A stretch of DNA of 64,000 nucleotides from Bacillota bacterium (GCA_023410535.1 JAEYPR010000036.1:85259-149258); one strand, 5' to 3'. Positions 1 through 9,942 are shown, numbered from the stretch's first letter. Program-made: numbers and translations. The notes: generated from the sequence alone by a model not told the origin.

Positions 1-1103
1 TTTTGGGCCGCTTCCAACGACTTCACCGTGGTGGGAAGATACCCGGTGTTCTCAAACCAATAGACCTGTTGTTCGGTGAGCGTTAACCATTTCAGAAACT
101 CCCAGGTGGCTTTCAACTCGTCCGGCGCATGATCTTTGGTCGCCCAAAGGCTGGCGCCGCCGATCGACACGCCGCCGCGTTTGACGCCCTGCGGCAAGGG
201 AAGGTACGCCGTACCCAGTTCGCAGCCGAGTTTTTTCAAGCCGCTTTCAAAGTTGTTCAACTGGCCGGTGGATTCGAACATCATCGCGGCGCGACCGGTT
301 AAGAACGCTTGTTGCGCCGGGGTGGTGCTGGCGCCGACATTCAACAGGGTTCCCTGGTTAGCCATCTCGCGCCACGCTTCGACAAACCGGACCAAGGCCG
401 GGCCGTTAAACAACGCTTTGGTGGGACGGCCGGTCCGGCCGTTATTGTTGTTGACAAACAGCGTGTCCTGGTTATAACACATCTGTTCCGCAAACCAGCC
501 GTACACGGCTAAGGTCATTCCGTAGCGGGTGACCGCGCCGTTGTTGTCGCGGACGGTCAGTTTCTCAGCCGCTTTCTTCAGCTCTTCATAGGTTTGCGGC
601 GGTTTATTCGGGTCTAAACCGACTTGCTTAAAGTAGGTTTTATTGTAATAAAACAACGGCGTCGAGGAGTTGAACGGCATGGAGTGCAATTTGCCTTCCA
701 TCCGGTAGTAGTTGGCGACCGGTTTGATCCACTTGTTCCAGTCAAAACTTTTGTCTTTAGCCACTTTTTTGCCAAGATCCTCAACGGGAACGGTGATGCC
801 GCTGTCGATCATCACCCGGGTTCCGATCTCATAGATCTGAAGCACATGCGGCGCGGTTTTGGTCCGGACCGCCGCTTGGGTTTTACTTAACACATCGTCG
901 TAAGTACCGGCAAACTGCGCTTCCACCTTAATGCCGGGGTGGGTTTTGTTAAACTGATCAACCATATCGTTGACGACTTCCATGTTATGACCGCCCATGG
1001 CATGCCAAAATTGAATCGTCACTTCCTTGGCGGAGACATCGGCGAGACCGCAGACCATCAATAAAACCGCCATTACAATCCTATTCAACCACTGTTTGCT
1101 CAT
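1..1103 (-). CDS. UgpB-like ABC transporter substrate-binding protein (partial)
   Basis: Extracytoplasmic solute-binding protein of the extracellular family 1 type, probably for glycerol-3-phosphate or a related sugar compound. The start is ATG 1103 with AGGAGG six bases upstream. The gene leaves the window at position 1, so about 367 residues are visible and the C-terminus and transporter partners are missing. Residues 1-25 form a signal peptide ending at SA/KE. Family marks seen are FWHAMGGH just after it, FNSSTPLFYYNK in the middle, and YLPTTVKSLE near the visible end; these resemble UgpB. There is no clear lipobox. The ligand is inferred from resemblance only; a general sugar-binding role is equally possible. 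Confidence 0.75.
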   Translation of the reverse strand, partial: MSKQWLNRIVMAVLLMVCGLADVSAKEVTIQFWHAMGGHNMEVVNDMVDQFNKTHPGIKVEAQFAGTYDDVLSKTQAAVRTKTAPHVLQIYEIGTRVMIDSGITVPVEDLGKKVAKDKSFDWNKWIKPVANYYRMEGKLHSMPFNSSTPLFYYNKTYFKQVGLDPNKPPQTYEELKKAAEKLTVRDNNGAVTRYGMTLAVYGWFAEQMCYNQDTLFVNNNNGRTGRPTKALFNGPALVRFVEAWREMANQGTLLNVGASTTPAQQAFLTGRAAMMFESTGQLNNFESGLKKLGCELGTAYLPLPQGVKRGGVSIGGASLWATKDHAPDELKATWEFLKWLTLTEQQVYWFENTGYLPTTVKSLEAAQ

Positions 1104-1240
1104 TGCAATCCTCCTGTTTTTACGTTTTGCCACTTTAAAAATGGTAGGACAATCTCTTTAAGGGAATTTTATGGCGGGATTAATGACAGCGCGTATTTGA
1201 ATTAAATTGCGTCGGAACAATGGTCTTTTTTAAATGCATA

Positions 1241-1270
1241 ACAAAAAACCGCGGTGAATCCGCGGTTATT
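1241..1270 (-). terminator. Intrinsic terminator of the patatin-like gene
   Basis: The arms AACCGCGG and CCGCGGTT are separated by five bases and followed on the minus strand by a T run. It sits 43 bases past the stop of the patatin-like gene. Confidence 0.75.
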
Positions 1271-1312
1271 CTTACGATAACTTATCTGACGATTAATTTC
1301 TTAAATCCCTGG

Positions 1313-2182
1313 TTACTCTACCCGCTGCAGCCACTCCCGCAACTGCGCCGTTTGGGCCAACCCTTCATCATACCCTTGGCGGTAGAGCGCTTCGATTTTG
1401 CCAAGGTCCTTCTCCATCCGGTCCACCGCCAACTTTTGCCGAGGTTGGATCAGATAGACCCGGCCTTCCCGTTCCAACTGCTCTATCCGGTCCATCCATT
1501 GGTTATAACGTTCCGGCCGGGTCCGCAAGGCTTCACTGATCTTCGGATAACGCCGCAGCACCCAGTCCAGCAGCAGGTTTTTCCCCGCCGGTTCTCTGCG
1601 GTAACCGGGGTTGTGGGTTAAAATGATCACATTGGCTTCATTGCCGTCCCGCAACGACTGGGCAATCGGAATCGCGTCGGACACGCCGCCGTCGTAATAA
1701 TCGCGTTCGCCGATCCGTACCGGCGGCGCCAGCAACGGCAAACTGCTGGAAGCCCGCATGATGTTGTCAACGAAAAAATGGGGCTCGTGGTCATGCTGGC
1801 AAAAATAGACCGGTTCGCCCGTCAGGCAATCGGTGATCCCCACCTTAAAAACGGTCTCACTCCGGTGCAAACGCTCATAATCCAGCGGCACCAACTCATC
1901 CGGGAGGGTCCGGAAGAGAAAATTCATCCCAAAGTAACTACCTTCTCTGAAAAAGTTGCCCCAACCGGAATAACGTTTATCGGCGACCCAATCGACAAAG
2001 ATCGGGCGGCTCCGCTCCCGGTGCCCGCTGACATAATTGCCCCCGGCGTTCGCTCCCGCCGAGACTCCGATAACATAGGGAAAACGGATCTCCGCATCCA
2101 TCATCGCGTCCAACACGCCGGCGGTGTATGCGCCGCGCATGCCGCCGCCTTCGAGGACTAAACCGACTTTTTGCGCTGTCAT
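1313..2182 (-). CDS. Patatin-like phospholipase family protein
   Basis: Serine lipid acyl hydrolase of the patatin family (YjjU/RssA type), 289 residues, probably cytosolic. The oxyanion-hole motif EGGGMRGAYTAG is at residues 11-22, the nucleophile elbow GVSAG near residue 40, and the catalytic aspartate in DGG near residue 165. The catalytic dyad is therefore complete. GAGGTG lies eight bases before ATG 2182. It stands alone between a binding-protein gene and a divergent c-di-GMP gene, so context does not reveal the lipid substrate. The family call is firm; the physiological role is unknown. Confidence 0.85.
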   Translation of the reverse strand: MTAQKVGLVLEGGGMRGAYTAGVLDAMMDAEIRFPYVIGVSAGANAGGNYVSGHRERSRPIFVDWVADKRYSGWGNFFREGSYFGMNFLFRTLPDELVPLDYERLHRSETVFKVGITDCLTGEPVYFCQHDHEPHFFVDNIMRASSSLPLLAPPVRIGERDYYDGGVSDAIPIAQSLRDGNEANVIILTHNPGYRREPAGKNLLLDWVLRRYPKISEALRTRPERYNQWMDRIEQLEREGRVYLIQPRQKLAVDRMEKDLGKIEALYRQGYDEGLAQTAQLREWLQRVE

Positions 2183-2375
2183 TTTAGGAACACCTCAATT
2201 GGATCGTTTCAAAATTTGATGCTATTCTTTCTTTGGCTATTGGGGAGAAAGTTCCTGCCGGAGGCGGCGAAAAAAGAATGAATGAAGCGGCTCGCGTTTT
2301 CCAATCATGAATTATGTTACAATAACCGATAATAGTTACGGGACATAATTCGCTGGATCGCAGGGAGGCAATTCG

Positions 2376-4541
2376 ATGAGAAGTGGCTTAATGAGAGCGA
2401 TCAACCGTGTTTATCATATCAACCAAAAAATCAGCGGCATCCCGGCGCTCATTGCGGTACGGCGGGGGCTAATCAATATGATTCCCCTGTTGTTGGTGGG
2501 TTCGTTCGCCTTAATCTTTCTAACCCTGCCGTTGCCCGGTTATCAGGAGGGAATGCGACGCCTTTTTGGGGAACAATGGCAAAATGTCTTTCGCTTTATT
2601 CAGGACGGGACTTCGGATATCTTCTCCTTGGTTTTAGTGTTGAGCATCAGTTATACTTACGCCGATGAATGCGGCAAACGTTACAACTACAATATTAGCC
2701 GGCTGATCACCGCCATGGTCGCTTTATGCTCGTATATCGCGATCTCCGGAATCGACCGGCCCGATTTCTCAATGGATAATTTCGGAGTCACCGGTGTATT
2801 TAGTGCGATCGTTATCGCGATTGTGGCGACGAAAATTTTTTTGAAACTCCAATCCATCCGGTTGCTGCAGATCAAAACATTTGGGATGACCAGTGATTTA
2901 ACCATTAACTACACGGTGAACGCCATTTATCCGGCGGCGCTCACCATCGCCGGTTTTGCCGTTTTAAATCAGACGTTAACCTCCCTTTGCGGAATTTCCG
3001 ATCTGCATAGCTATTTAGCCGGACTGTTAAGTAAATTATTTTTAGAGATAAAATCGCCCTTTTGGAGTGGACTATTGTATCTCTTGCTAGTCCATATTTT
3101 CTGGTTTGTCGGGATGCACGGTGGCAATATTCTCGAGCCGGTTGCCCGGAGTCTCTTTACTCCGGCGCTGGCTCAAAATCAGGCTGCGCTCAGTTTGGGT
3201 CAAGCGCCGACGGCGGTCTTTACGAAAACGTTCTTTGATACCTTTGTGTTAATGGGAGGGTGCGGTACCACCCTCTGTTTTATTTGTGCGGTTTGGATCA
3301 TCAGGAAACAAAAAAACCTGCGACAACTGGCTAAATTGTCGTTTATCCCGGTAATTTTCAATATTAACGAATTGATTATTTTTGGAGCCCCGATCGTTTT
3401 AAATCCATTGTACATCATTCCGTTTTTAGGTACTCCGCTGGTTCTGGCCGTCGTTTCCTATTTGGCGACGGTGTCCGGGTTGGTCCCCTATACTCGGAAT
3501 CTGGTCGAATGGACGACTCCGTGGTTTCTGAGCGGGTATATTTCAACGCATTCGCTTGCCGGCTCACTCCTCCAGTTGTTCAACATTGGCCTCGGCATTT
3601 TATGCTACATTCCGTTTATTCGCTTGGCGGAAAAAGCCGCCGCTGCGGAGACCCAAGCAAACTTGGAGAAGGTTTACGCCTTTTTCAAACAGACTGAAAA
3701 ACAGGGCATCACCGCGACGTTGTTAAACCGCTATGACGATATCGGCCGGATCTCCCGTTTTCTCGTCGCTGACTTGGAAAACGATCTCCAACATGATCGA
3801 CTGATCCTTTTTTATCAGCCCCAGGTGGATTACGCAGGCAAAGTTGTCGGCGTGGAAGCCTTGCTACGTTGGAACCATGAAAATTACGGTTCCATCTACC
3901 CGCCGCTGATTATTGCACTGGCGAACGAGGCGAGGCTCACCGATTCGTTGGGTCTTTATATCGCCGATAAAGCCTGTAGCGATCTAGCGAAACTAAATCA
4001 ACTGGGATTTCGGGATCTCACCCTGTCGCTGAATGTCACCGCGGTCCAGTTGGAAAGCGATTTTTTTAACGTTTCGCTGAAACGATTGATCAAGAAGCAT
4101 CAAGTCCAACCGTCCCATCTGAAGGTTGAAATCACCGAACAGATGGCTTTGGCCAGCGGTAAAAATATCATCGCCCAAATCAAAACCTTAAAACTTTTGG
4201 GCGTCAAGTTGGCAATGGATGATTTCGGAATGGGACATAGTTCGTTGATGTATCTGAAAGAATACGCCTTCGACACCGTCAAACTCGACGGCTCGCTGAT
4301 CCGGGAGCTGTTGTCCAATCCCAACTGTTCCAACATCATTTCCTCCATTATTACATTGGGGAAATCATTGCATTATTCGGTCATTGCCGAATATGTCGAG
4401 GATGAACAACAAGTGGGACTGCTTCACGACTTAGGATGCGATCTGTACCAAGGGTATCTTTTCTGTCAAGCGGTGCCTTATAGCGAGTTGGTAAAGTATT
4501 TGTTGGGCAAAGCGGAGCGAGGGGAGAAGATTTCGAGTTGA
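2376..4541 (+). CDS. PTS EIIC-like membrane domain fused to a c-di-GMP EAL phosphodiesterase
   Basis: A 721-residue fusion. Residues 1 to about 425 are a multi-pass membrane domain resembling the lactose/cellobiose-type PTS EIIC component. Residues about 470-715 are an EAL domain. The EAL catalytic motifs all appear intact: EALLR, LNVTAVQ, EITEQ, DDFGMG, KLDGS, AEYVE (usually AEGVE) and LYQGY, so cyclic-di-GMP hydrolysis is likely. No EIIA or EIIB partners are nearby, so the EIIC part is more likely a sugar-sensing or anchoring module than a working transporter; that is inference. Start ATG 2376 has GGGAGG in front. It converges on an HD-GYP gene, a second c-di-GMP hydrolase family. Confidence 0.85.
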   Translation: MRSGLMRAINRVYHINQKISGIPALIAVRRGLINMIPLLLVGSFALIFLTLPLPGYQEGMRRLFGEQWQNVFRFIQDGTSDIFSLVLVLSISYTYADECGKRYNYNISRLITAMVALCSYIAISGIDRPDFSMDNFGVTGVFSAIVIAIVATKIFLKLQSIRLLQIKTFGMTSDLTINYTVNAIYPAALTIAGFAVLNQTLTSLCGISDLHSYLAGLLSKLFLEIKSPFWSGLLYLLLVHIFWFVGMHGGNILEPVARSLFTPALAQNQAALSLGQAPTAVFTKTFFDTFVLMGGCGTTLCFICAVWIIRKQKNLRQLAKLSFIPVIFNINELIIFGAPIVLNPLYIIPFLGTPLVLAVVSYLATVSGLVPYTRNLVEWTTPWFLSGYISTHSLAGSLLQLFNIGLGILCYIPFIRLAEKAAAAETQANLEKVYAFFKQTEKQGITATLLNRYDDIGRISRFLVADLENDLQHDRLILFYQPQVDYAGKVVGVEALLRWNHENYGSIYPPLIIALANEARLTDSLGLYIADKACSDLAKLNQLGFRDLTLSLNVTAVQLESDFFNVSLKRLIKKHQVQPSHLKVEITEQMALASGKNIIAQIKTLKLLGVKLAMDDFGMGHSSLMYLKEYAFDTVKLDGSLIRELLSNPNCSNIISSIITLGKSLHYSVIAEYVEDEQQVGLLHDLGCDLYQGYLFCQAVPYSELVKYLLGKAERGEKISS

Positions 4542-4617
4542 GAATCTGTCTCCACCGCTTCCGTCAACTCTCGCAACGGTTGCGGCACACTCCTCAACCT
4601 CGCACATTACGCTCCGG

Positions 4618-5463
4618 TTATAACGGCAGCAATTCTAAAAACGCCTCGACAACTTGCGGATGATAGTCAATGCCTTTCGCCTGTCGAATTTGTTCAAGCG
4701 CTTCATCCGCTGTAAACACTGGCGATTGGAAAACACCCGATGTTAATCGATCGAACACATCGGCAACCGCCACAACTGCCGCGTTAAAATGAATCTCATA
4801 ACCTTGCAAACCCTTCGGATAGCCATTTCCTGAAATTTTCTCATGATGTTGTTGCGCGATCAAAGAAATCCCCAGCGGCAGTTTTTCTGCGGCCAACAAA
4901 TCACCGCCCAGTATGGTATGTTGCTGGTAAATCAGCGTCTGTCCCTCGGCAACGCCGTTCATATCGTCCAAAACCGTCTTCGGTAACAGGATTTTTCCGA
5001 TATCATGATATAACGCACCCAAAGCAATCTCATGCAGCGCGGCTTGGGAGAAATTTAACTTCTGGGCGATTGCAACCGCAATTAATGACACATTAATCGA
5101 ATGAGAGTAAGTTGCCCGATGACCTTGGGCTAAAATTTTTAGATTATTATTTAGAAAAATGTTCTCTTTGGCCCGGTTCAAAACCCATTTCATATACCCC
5201 GCCGCAGCATCAATCCGGGCGCCGTCAATTCGAGTAAATTTTTTCTCCAATTTATCTGGAATTTTAAATACTGCATGTTCAGCTACGATTCTTCCAAGCG
5301 GTTCAGTTGCAATATTAAATATGAGACCGTGTTGCTGAATTTGTTGGACAATTTTGGGCGTTAACGGCGTCCCTTCCGCCAACAGCAAAATACCACGGGC
5401 GTCGATAATATCATGTGTCAAATAGCCCAGGATAATTTGCTCGCTCTCCGGCTCATTATCCAT
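4618..5463 (-). CDS. HD-GYP domain phosphodiesterase
   Basis: Probable cyclic-di-GMP phosphodiesterase of the HD-GYP family, 281 residues, no membrane segments. An N-terminal region of about 100 residues resembles the small domain often found before HD-GYP. The metal site YHDIGK and the signature HHEKISGNGYPKGL are clear. The start chosen is ATG 5463 (MDNEPESEQ), with GGGAGG eight bases upstream; a longer frame begins at 5517 but lacks such a site. It converges with the EIIC-EAL gene, giving two different c-di-GMP hydrolase families side by side and no GGDEF cyclase nearby. Confidence 0.85.
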   Translation of the reverse strand: MDNEPESEQIILGYLTHDIIDARGILLLAEGTPLTPKIVQQIQQHGLIFNIATEPLGRIVAEHAVFKIPDKLEKKFTRIDGARIDAAAGYMKWVLNRAKENIFLNNNLKILAQGHRATYSHSINVSLIAVAIAQKLNFSQAALHEIALGALYHDIGKILLPKTVLDDMNGVAEGQTLIYQQHTILGGDLLAAEKLPLGISLIAQQHHEKISGNGYPKGLQGYEIHFNAAVVAVADVFDRLTSGVFQSPVFTADEALEQIRQAKGIDYHPQVVEAFLELLPL

Positions 5464-5891
5464 CTCATTTTCCTCCCTCCCCGCGCCAAGTACCGAATGA
5501 TGGATTGAGAAAAGCACAAAATATTCGTTCCAACTAACTCATTCGTTCATTTTCCGACAATCGGTTTTGGTTTTAAATAAGCATATCAAAATTACATTTC
5601 CCTTTCTATTGCGCTAAACAGAAAATTTTTAGTGATTTTTTTAAAAATTTTTAGCCGTTACAGATAAAGTTTTACTATTATTGGAATATTACCCGATTTT
5701 AGAGATAATATCAGCATTTCCCGCAATATAATAAACATTAATAATTTATGAGTATCCAATTGATTTTTATTATGATATTCTAAGTTTCAATCAAAATCGC
5801 TTATTAAACATTATTTATTATTCAATTGGCAATTACATTTCTCAAAATGATTTATATTGCCAAAAATCGTATCAATTTACGATTTTTCACG
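5464..5891. other. AT-rich intergenic region
   Basis: About 430 bases with unusually high A+T between the HD-GYP and PAS/PucR genes. It must hold the HD-GYP promoter. Apart from the terminator at 5862-5887 no gene or conserved element is recognised. Confidence 0.6.
5862..5887 (-). terminator. Terminator of the PAS/PucR regulator gene
   Basis: Perfect 10-base arms AAAAATCGTA and TACGATTTTT around a six-base loop, directly after the regulator stop codon; the T-rich arm acts as the T run on the minus strand. Confidence 0.7.
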
Positions 5892-7511
5892 CTATAAACT
5901 TTCATTTGAGGTTCCTCGGTCTTTTTCGGAAACATTATTCCTTATTTTGTACAAGCAAATTGCTAAAGCAGCTGCATAACGCCGATCGATATTATCCAGC
6001 GAATATTCTAAGATTTTCTCGATCTGTTTTTTCCGGTAAAGAACGGTTTTGGGGTGAAGATACATTTCAACGGCGGTTGCCTGTAACGTGAAATTCTTTA
6101 CAATCGCCTCAAGGGTGCCGAGCAGGTTTGTCCCTTTCCGCAGATCATTTTCGATTAATTTTCCAATGGTTTCTGCGATAAATTCATCCACATATTTTTC
6201 CTCGCTATAGTTAAGCAGAAATTTTAACAACCCCAATTCGTTGTAGTAACTACTTTGAATGCGCGCTTCGTTGCTTTCGTGGCAATATGTCGCAGCAATG
6301 GCGCTTAATGCCTGACGGTAACTCTTCTTTATTCCTTCCGAGCCGCTGAAGACATTACTAACCCCGATTGTCACCTGCAAATCTTGATCGAACGCTTGTA
6401 ACTTTCCGATTAACCTTTCAACAATCGCTTCAAAATTTAAAGCTTCATGATTGGCATTTTGAGCTTTGCATAATATACCGATATCGGAGCGGATATCCCA
6501 GACCAGATGTTCGGAGTCGTTCCCCAACCAATCCATCAACGCATACTTTAGATCACGCCGTTGATGATATTGAGGTTTGCCAATCCAGGTGTTGGCATAA
6601 CTTTCACTCCGCAATAAGCAACAAAACATCGGGATTGAAAAATCAATCCCCAACTTTCTGCTATAGGTTTCAAGTGTTTCGGCCATAGTTGGGTTCTCAA
6701 AGATGATACTATTGAGCAGATCGCTCCGACGGTGCAGTTCGTATGCAAAAAACAACCTTCGCTCCAGTTGCTGACGATCCGTGATATCGGTTACGATCAC
6801 TCCCATTGTCTTGCGGCCGTTGACAATATAACATAATGGAACCAACCGTTCTTCAGCGATTCGCAGTGCTCCATCGATTTCCATTTCGCGGACGACAAAT
6901 TGAGACATCCCGCTAGCAATGGTCTCCTGCGTCACTTGAACAAATTTTTCGGCAATTTCCGGGGGAAATACATCCTGAATGTTTTTGCCCACCATTTCGT
7001 TTTTTGCTTTTGCGAGCACTTTCTGGGTGTCGCCAAAAACCTCGACATACGTTCCGTCTTCATTGACAATCAGACTCATATCGGGAACTGCGTTTGCAAA
7101 ATTACGCAGTAAATTTTCGCTCTCCAAGATCTTTTTTTCAAAGTTTACGAGTTCTGATAAGTCAATATAAACACCGCAAATTCCAATAGGAACTGTTTCA
7201 TAAATAATTGGATACGCCGTTAGGCGGACTGGAATTAGATGTCCGTCCGCATGCAATCGTTTGGTTTTCAATTGGATGATTTGACCTGACAAAACTTTGC
7301 TGCGAATCTCTTCCACTTCATTTTGCAAGTCTGTACTAATAAAAATTTGTTGAAAATTTTTCGCGATCATGTCCTCTTTTTTAAGCCCTACCAGTACTTG
7401 AAAAGCCTGGTTGACCGCAACGATTTGGTATTCCAAGTCTAAAACAACCACCGGATCTAAAGAGCGTGTCAATAATTGATCAAAATTGGTGTGAATCTCT
7501 GCTAAGTTCAT
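5892..7511 (-). CDS. PAS-domain regulator with PucR/CdaR-type C-terminal helix-turn-helix
   Basis: Transcription factor of 539 residues. Two PAS-like domains occupy about residues 10-130 and 135-255 (for example VVDLEYQIVAVNQAF and a second one starting near SLIVNEDGTYVEVFG). A central region carries a GGDEF-like CdaR segment (IGVSNVFSGSEGI). The C-terminus from about residue 465 (LQATAVEMYLHPKTVLYR) is the PucR HTH. The ligand of the PAS domains cannot be read from sequence. GGAGGAAGAA precedes ATG 7511. The nearest downstream gene is HD-GYP, but a terminator and a long AT-rich gap separate them, so no co-regulation is implied. Confidence 0.85.
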   Translation of the reverse strand: MNLAEIHTNFDQLLTRSLDPVVVLDLEYQIVAVNQAFQVLVGLKKEDMIAKNFQQIFISTDLQNEVEEIRSKVLSGQIIQLKTKRLHADGHLIPVRLTAYPIIYETVPIGICGVYIDLSELVNFEKKILESENLLRNFANAVPDMSLIVNEDGTYVEVFGDTQKVLAKAKNEMVGKNIQDVFPPEIAEKFVQVTQETIASGMSQFVVREMEIDGALRIAEERLVPLCYIVNGRKTMGVIVTDITDRQQLERRLFFAYELHRRSDLLNSIIFENPTMAETLETYSRKLGIDFSIPMFCCLLRSESYANTWIGKPQYHQRRDLKYALMDWLGNDSEHLVWDIRSDIGILCKAQNANHEALNFEAIVERLIGKLQAFDQDLQVTIGVSNVFSGSEGIKKSYRQALSAIAATYCHESNEARIQSSYYNELGLLKFLLNYSEEKYVDEFIAETIGKLIENDLRKGTNLLGTLEAIVKNFTLQATAVEMYLHPKTVLYRKKQIEKILEYSLDNIDRRYAAALAICLYKIRNNVSEKDRGTSNESL

Positions 7512-7825
7512 TTCTTCCTCCTCCGCGAAGCATCCGATTACCGTTTGATAGCATCAGCCAGATGTGTTTTTAGCTGATCTCGTAGAAGTTGTCGGTTACG
7601 ACATAATATTTATCAATGTTTCTATGTAACTATTGCGCCATTAAATCGTCGCAACGCCTGGAGGAACAAGTACTTTCGTAGTAAACAAATTTTCGCCAAA
7701 ACGTTTTTGGCTTCTGCAAAACATGACCGTCCTCTACGTCAAAGTCCGCCAACCTTCATCCAAAAAAGAAAACCGCCCCAAATCCCGGCGGTCTTTATCA
7801 ATCTCAGCATCTCTCTTAATCAAAT
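7512..7825. other. Intergenic region with an operon-end terminator
   Basis: About 310 bases between the last polysaccharide gene and the PAS/PucR gene. It contains the terminator at 7762-7795 and presumably the regulator promoter. No other element is seen. Confidence 0.6.
7762..7795 (-). terminator. Terminator of the polysaccharide operon
   Basis: On the minus strand ACCGCC pairs with GGCGGT across a nine-base loop and is followed by TTTCTTTTTT. It lies 30 bases after the last gene of the long operon. Confidence 0.75.
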
Positions 7826-8857
7826 TCACGGCAACAACCCGCTGATCTCCTGCTTCCATTGTCCATGCAGGGCCACCAGCTTATCCTCAAACTCCTCAAT
7901 CTCTGCCTTGACCACCTGCTCATTCCCGACGTCATACCACTCCACCAACCAGCGCAACCCGGCCTCTACCGTCAACTTCGGCGCAAATCCCACCTCGCGT
8001 TGGGCCTTGGTGCTGTCAAACAAATTCACCCATTGCTTGTCATGATAGAGATGGCTGTTCAAATTGGGCGCTGCCGCATACAGCAACTCCGTCGGAATAT
8101 GCACGATCTGCGGCGCTCTCCCGACCACCTTGCCTAACGTCTGATACAGACTCTCCCACGTCGCATACTCCATGCTGTTCACATGATAAGCCTGTCCGTA
8201 ACTCTGGGGTTTCCCCACCAGCGCCACATACCCGGCGGCCGCGTCCGGGGTGAAGGTGAAGTTCATCGGGGTCTGACCGTCGCCGAACATCACCACCGGT
8301 TTGCCTTCACGGATCCGTTTCACCAAACCATAGTTCTGCCGGAAGATCCCTAAGTTGTTCCCGCCCCGCCCAAAGGTGAGCGACGGCCGGACGATGGTGA
8401 TCTTCAGATCATCCAATTCCGGCATTACCGCGAACAGATACTGCTCCAGCTTGGCCTTGTTCAAGCCATACAGGTTATCCTGGCTGTCAAAGTATTCGTT
8501 GCCCGCTTCCGAAATCGGCGGCAACTTATGGAACGGTCGTTTATAACAGGCAATCGACGACGTAATGATTAACTGCTCGGCCCGGCCCCGAAACGCCCGG
8601 ACCGTCGAAGCGGCGTCCTGATCGGTATAAGCGATCATGTCGATCACCACATCAAACCGTTCCTGCGCCATCTGCGCCTCAAACGCGGCATAATCGAACC
8701 GGTCTCCGCTCAGGCGGCGGACCGTGGCGTCAATCTGGGCAACCCGTTGCCCTCGGTTATAAACCGTCGTCTCGTATCCGGCTGTCACCAACTGTTGTAC
8801 CACTTCCCGACTGATTGAGCCTGTCCCGCCAATCACTAGAACTTTCATCTCCGTCAC
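7826..8857 (-). CDS. NAD-dependent epimerase/dehydratase (extended SDR)
   Basis: Short-chain dehydrogenase of 343 residues acting on a nucleotide sugar or related compound. The Rossmann motif VIGGTGSISREV is at residues 7-18, with TSSIACY and the catalytic pair in YGLNKAK further on. The fold resembles NAD-dependent epimerases such as GalE-like and isoflavone-reductase-like proteins, but the substrate is unclear. It is the last gene of the polysaccharide operon, 26 bases after the UDP-GlcNAc 2-epimerase gene, and is followed by a terminator. A sugar-tailoring role is inferred from position. Confidence 0.8.
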   Translation of the reverse strand: MTEMKVLVIGGTGSISREVVQQLVTAGYETTVYNRGQRVAQIDATVRRLSGDRFDYAAFEAQMAQERFDVVIDMIAYTDQDAASTVRAFRGRAEQLIITSSIACYKRPFHKLPPISEAGNEYFDSQDNLYGLNKAKLEQYLFAVMPELDDLKITIVRPSLTFGRGGNNLGIFRQNYGLVKRIREGKPVVMFGDGQTPMNFTFTPDAAAGYVALVGKPQSYGQAYHVNSMEYATWESLYQTLGKVVGRAPQIVHIPTELLYAAAPNLNSHLYHDKQWVNLFDSTKAQREVGFAPKLTVEAGLRWLVEWYDVGNEQVVKAEIEEFEDKLVALHGQWKQEISGLLP

Positions 8858-8883
8858 TCCATTCCTGATGTAATTTTAATATC

Positions 8884-9942
8884 CTACCCCAACAGCTGCT
8901 CAGCTATTTTATTGGCAGCCCGGCCGTCACCGAACAACAAGGGATATTTTTGGCCAACCCAATCCAGACTCAGCGCGGCGCGAATCGCCGCGGGGTCGGC
9001 GCCGACTAACCGGTTCCAACCTACTTCTACCGTCTCCACCCACTCGGTCTCGTCACGCAAGGTGATACAGGGGACTTTCGCCATATACGCCTCTTTTTGC
9101 ACTCCGCCGGAGTCGGTAAAGATCACCGCGGCATGTAACTCCAGGTTTAACATATCAAAGTACCCCACCGGTTCCACCAGCCGGAGTGTGTCGGTCCGCA
9201 CCGCGTCGCCCAACTCCTGCAACTTTTTACGGGTGCGGGGATGGACCGGAAAGATGATCGGTTGGCCGGCGTCGTTCAAGGTATTGATAATCGCGCCCAA
9301 ACGTTCCGGATCATCGGTGTTCTCCGCCCGATGCAGCGTCAACAAAGCATAGCTTTGTGGGGTTAACCCGAGCTCCCCTACGATCCGGGAACGGTCGGGC
9401 ACCAGTTTGGAACCGAATAAAAAGGTATCGTACATCACGTCGCCCACCAACGAGACGCCCTCGGTGATGCCTTCACGCTTTAAATGCCCGACCGCTGCGG
9501 CGGTCGGCGCAAATAACCAAGTCGAAATATGGTCGGCCATGATCCGGTTGATCTCTTCCGGCATCCGCCGGTTGAAACTGCGCAACCCCGCTTCCACGTG
9601 AGCGATGGGAATATGTAATTTGGCAGCCGCCAGTGCCCCGGCCAAAGTGGAGTTGGTATCCCCGTAGACTAAAACCACATCAGGGTTCTCTTTTAACAGC
9701 ACTTCCTCGATGGCTTCAAGCATCTTCCCGGTTTGGGCGCCATGACCGCCCGAACCGACGCCCAAATAATATTGGGGTTCGGGAATACCCAAATCCCGAA
9801 AGAAAATATCCGACATATTGACATCGTAGTGCTGGCCGGTGTGAATCAAAACTTCGGCAAAACTGCCTTGTAGCGCCTGCGATACGATCCCCGCCTTGAC
9901 AAATTGGGGCCGCGCCCCGACAATGGTCACAATTTTTTTCAC
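8884..9942 (-). CDS. wecB: UDP-N-acetylglucosamine 2-epimerase (non-hydrolysing, WecB/WbpI family)
   Basis: Inverts C2 of a UDP-HexNAc sugar in the cytosol. The 352 residues match the family length. Marks include VGARPQFVKAG at the N-terminus, TGQHYD, YGDTNSTLAG, HVEAGLRS, PEEINR, LTLHRAEN and TDSGGVQKEA. The start is GTG 9942, overlapping the stop of the aminotransferase gene. With WbpA-, WbpB-, WbpD- and WbpE-like genes in the same operon, it may act as the WbpI-type enzyme making the mannuronate form of a 2,3-diacetamido uronic acid rather than only UDP-ManNAc. Sequence alone does not separate WecB from WbpI. Confidence 0.88.
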   Translation of the reverse strand: MKKIVTIVGARPQFVKAGIVSQALQGSFAEVLIHTGQHYDVNMSDIFFRDLGIPEPQYYLGVGSGGHGAQTGKMLEAIEEVLLKENPDVVLVYGDTNSTLAGALAAAKLHIPIAHVEAGLRSFNRRMPEEINRIMADHISTWLFAPTAAAVGHLKREGITEGVSLVGDVMYDTFLFGSKLVPDRSRIVGELGLTPQSYALLTLHRAENTDDPERLGAIINTLNDAGQPIIFPVHPRTRKKLQELGDAVRTDTLRLVEPVGYFDMLNLELHAAVIFTDSGGVQKEAYMAKVPCITLRDETEWVETVEVGWNRLVGADPAAIRAALSLDWVGQKYPLLFGDGRAANKIAEQLLG

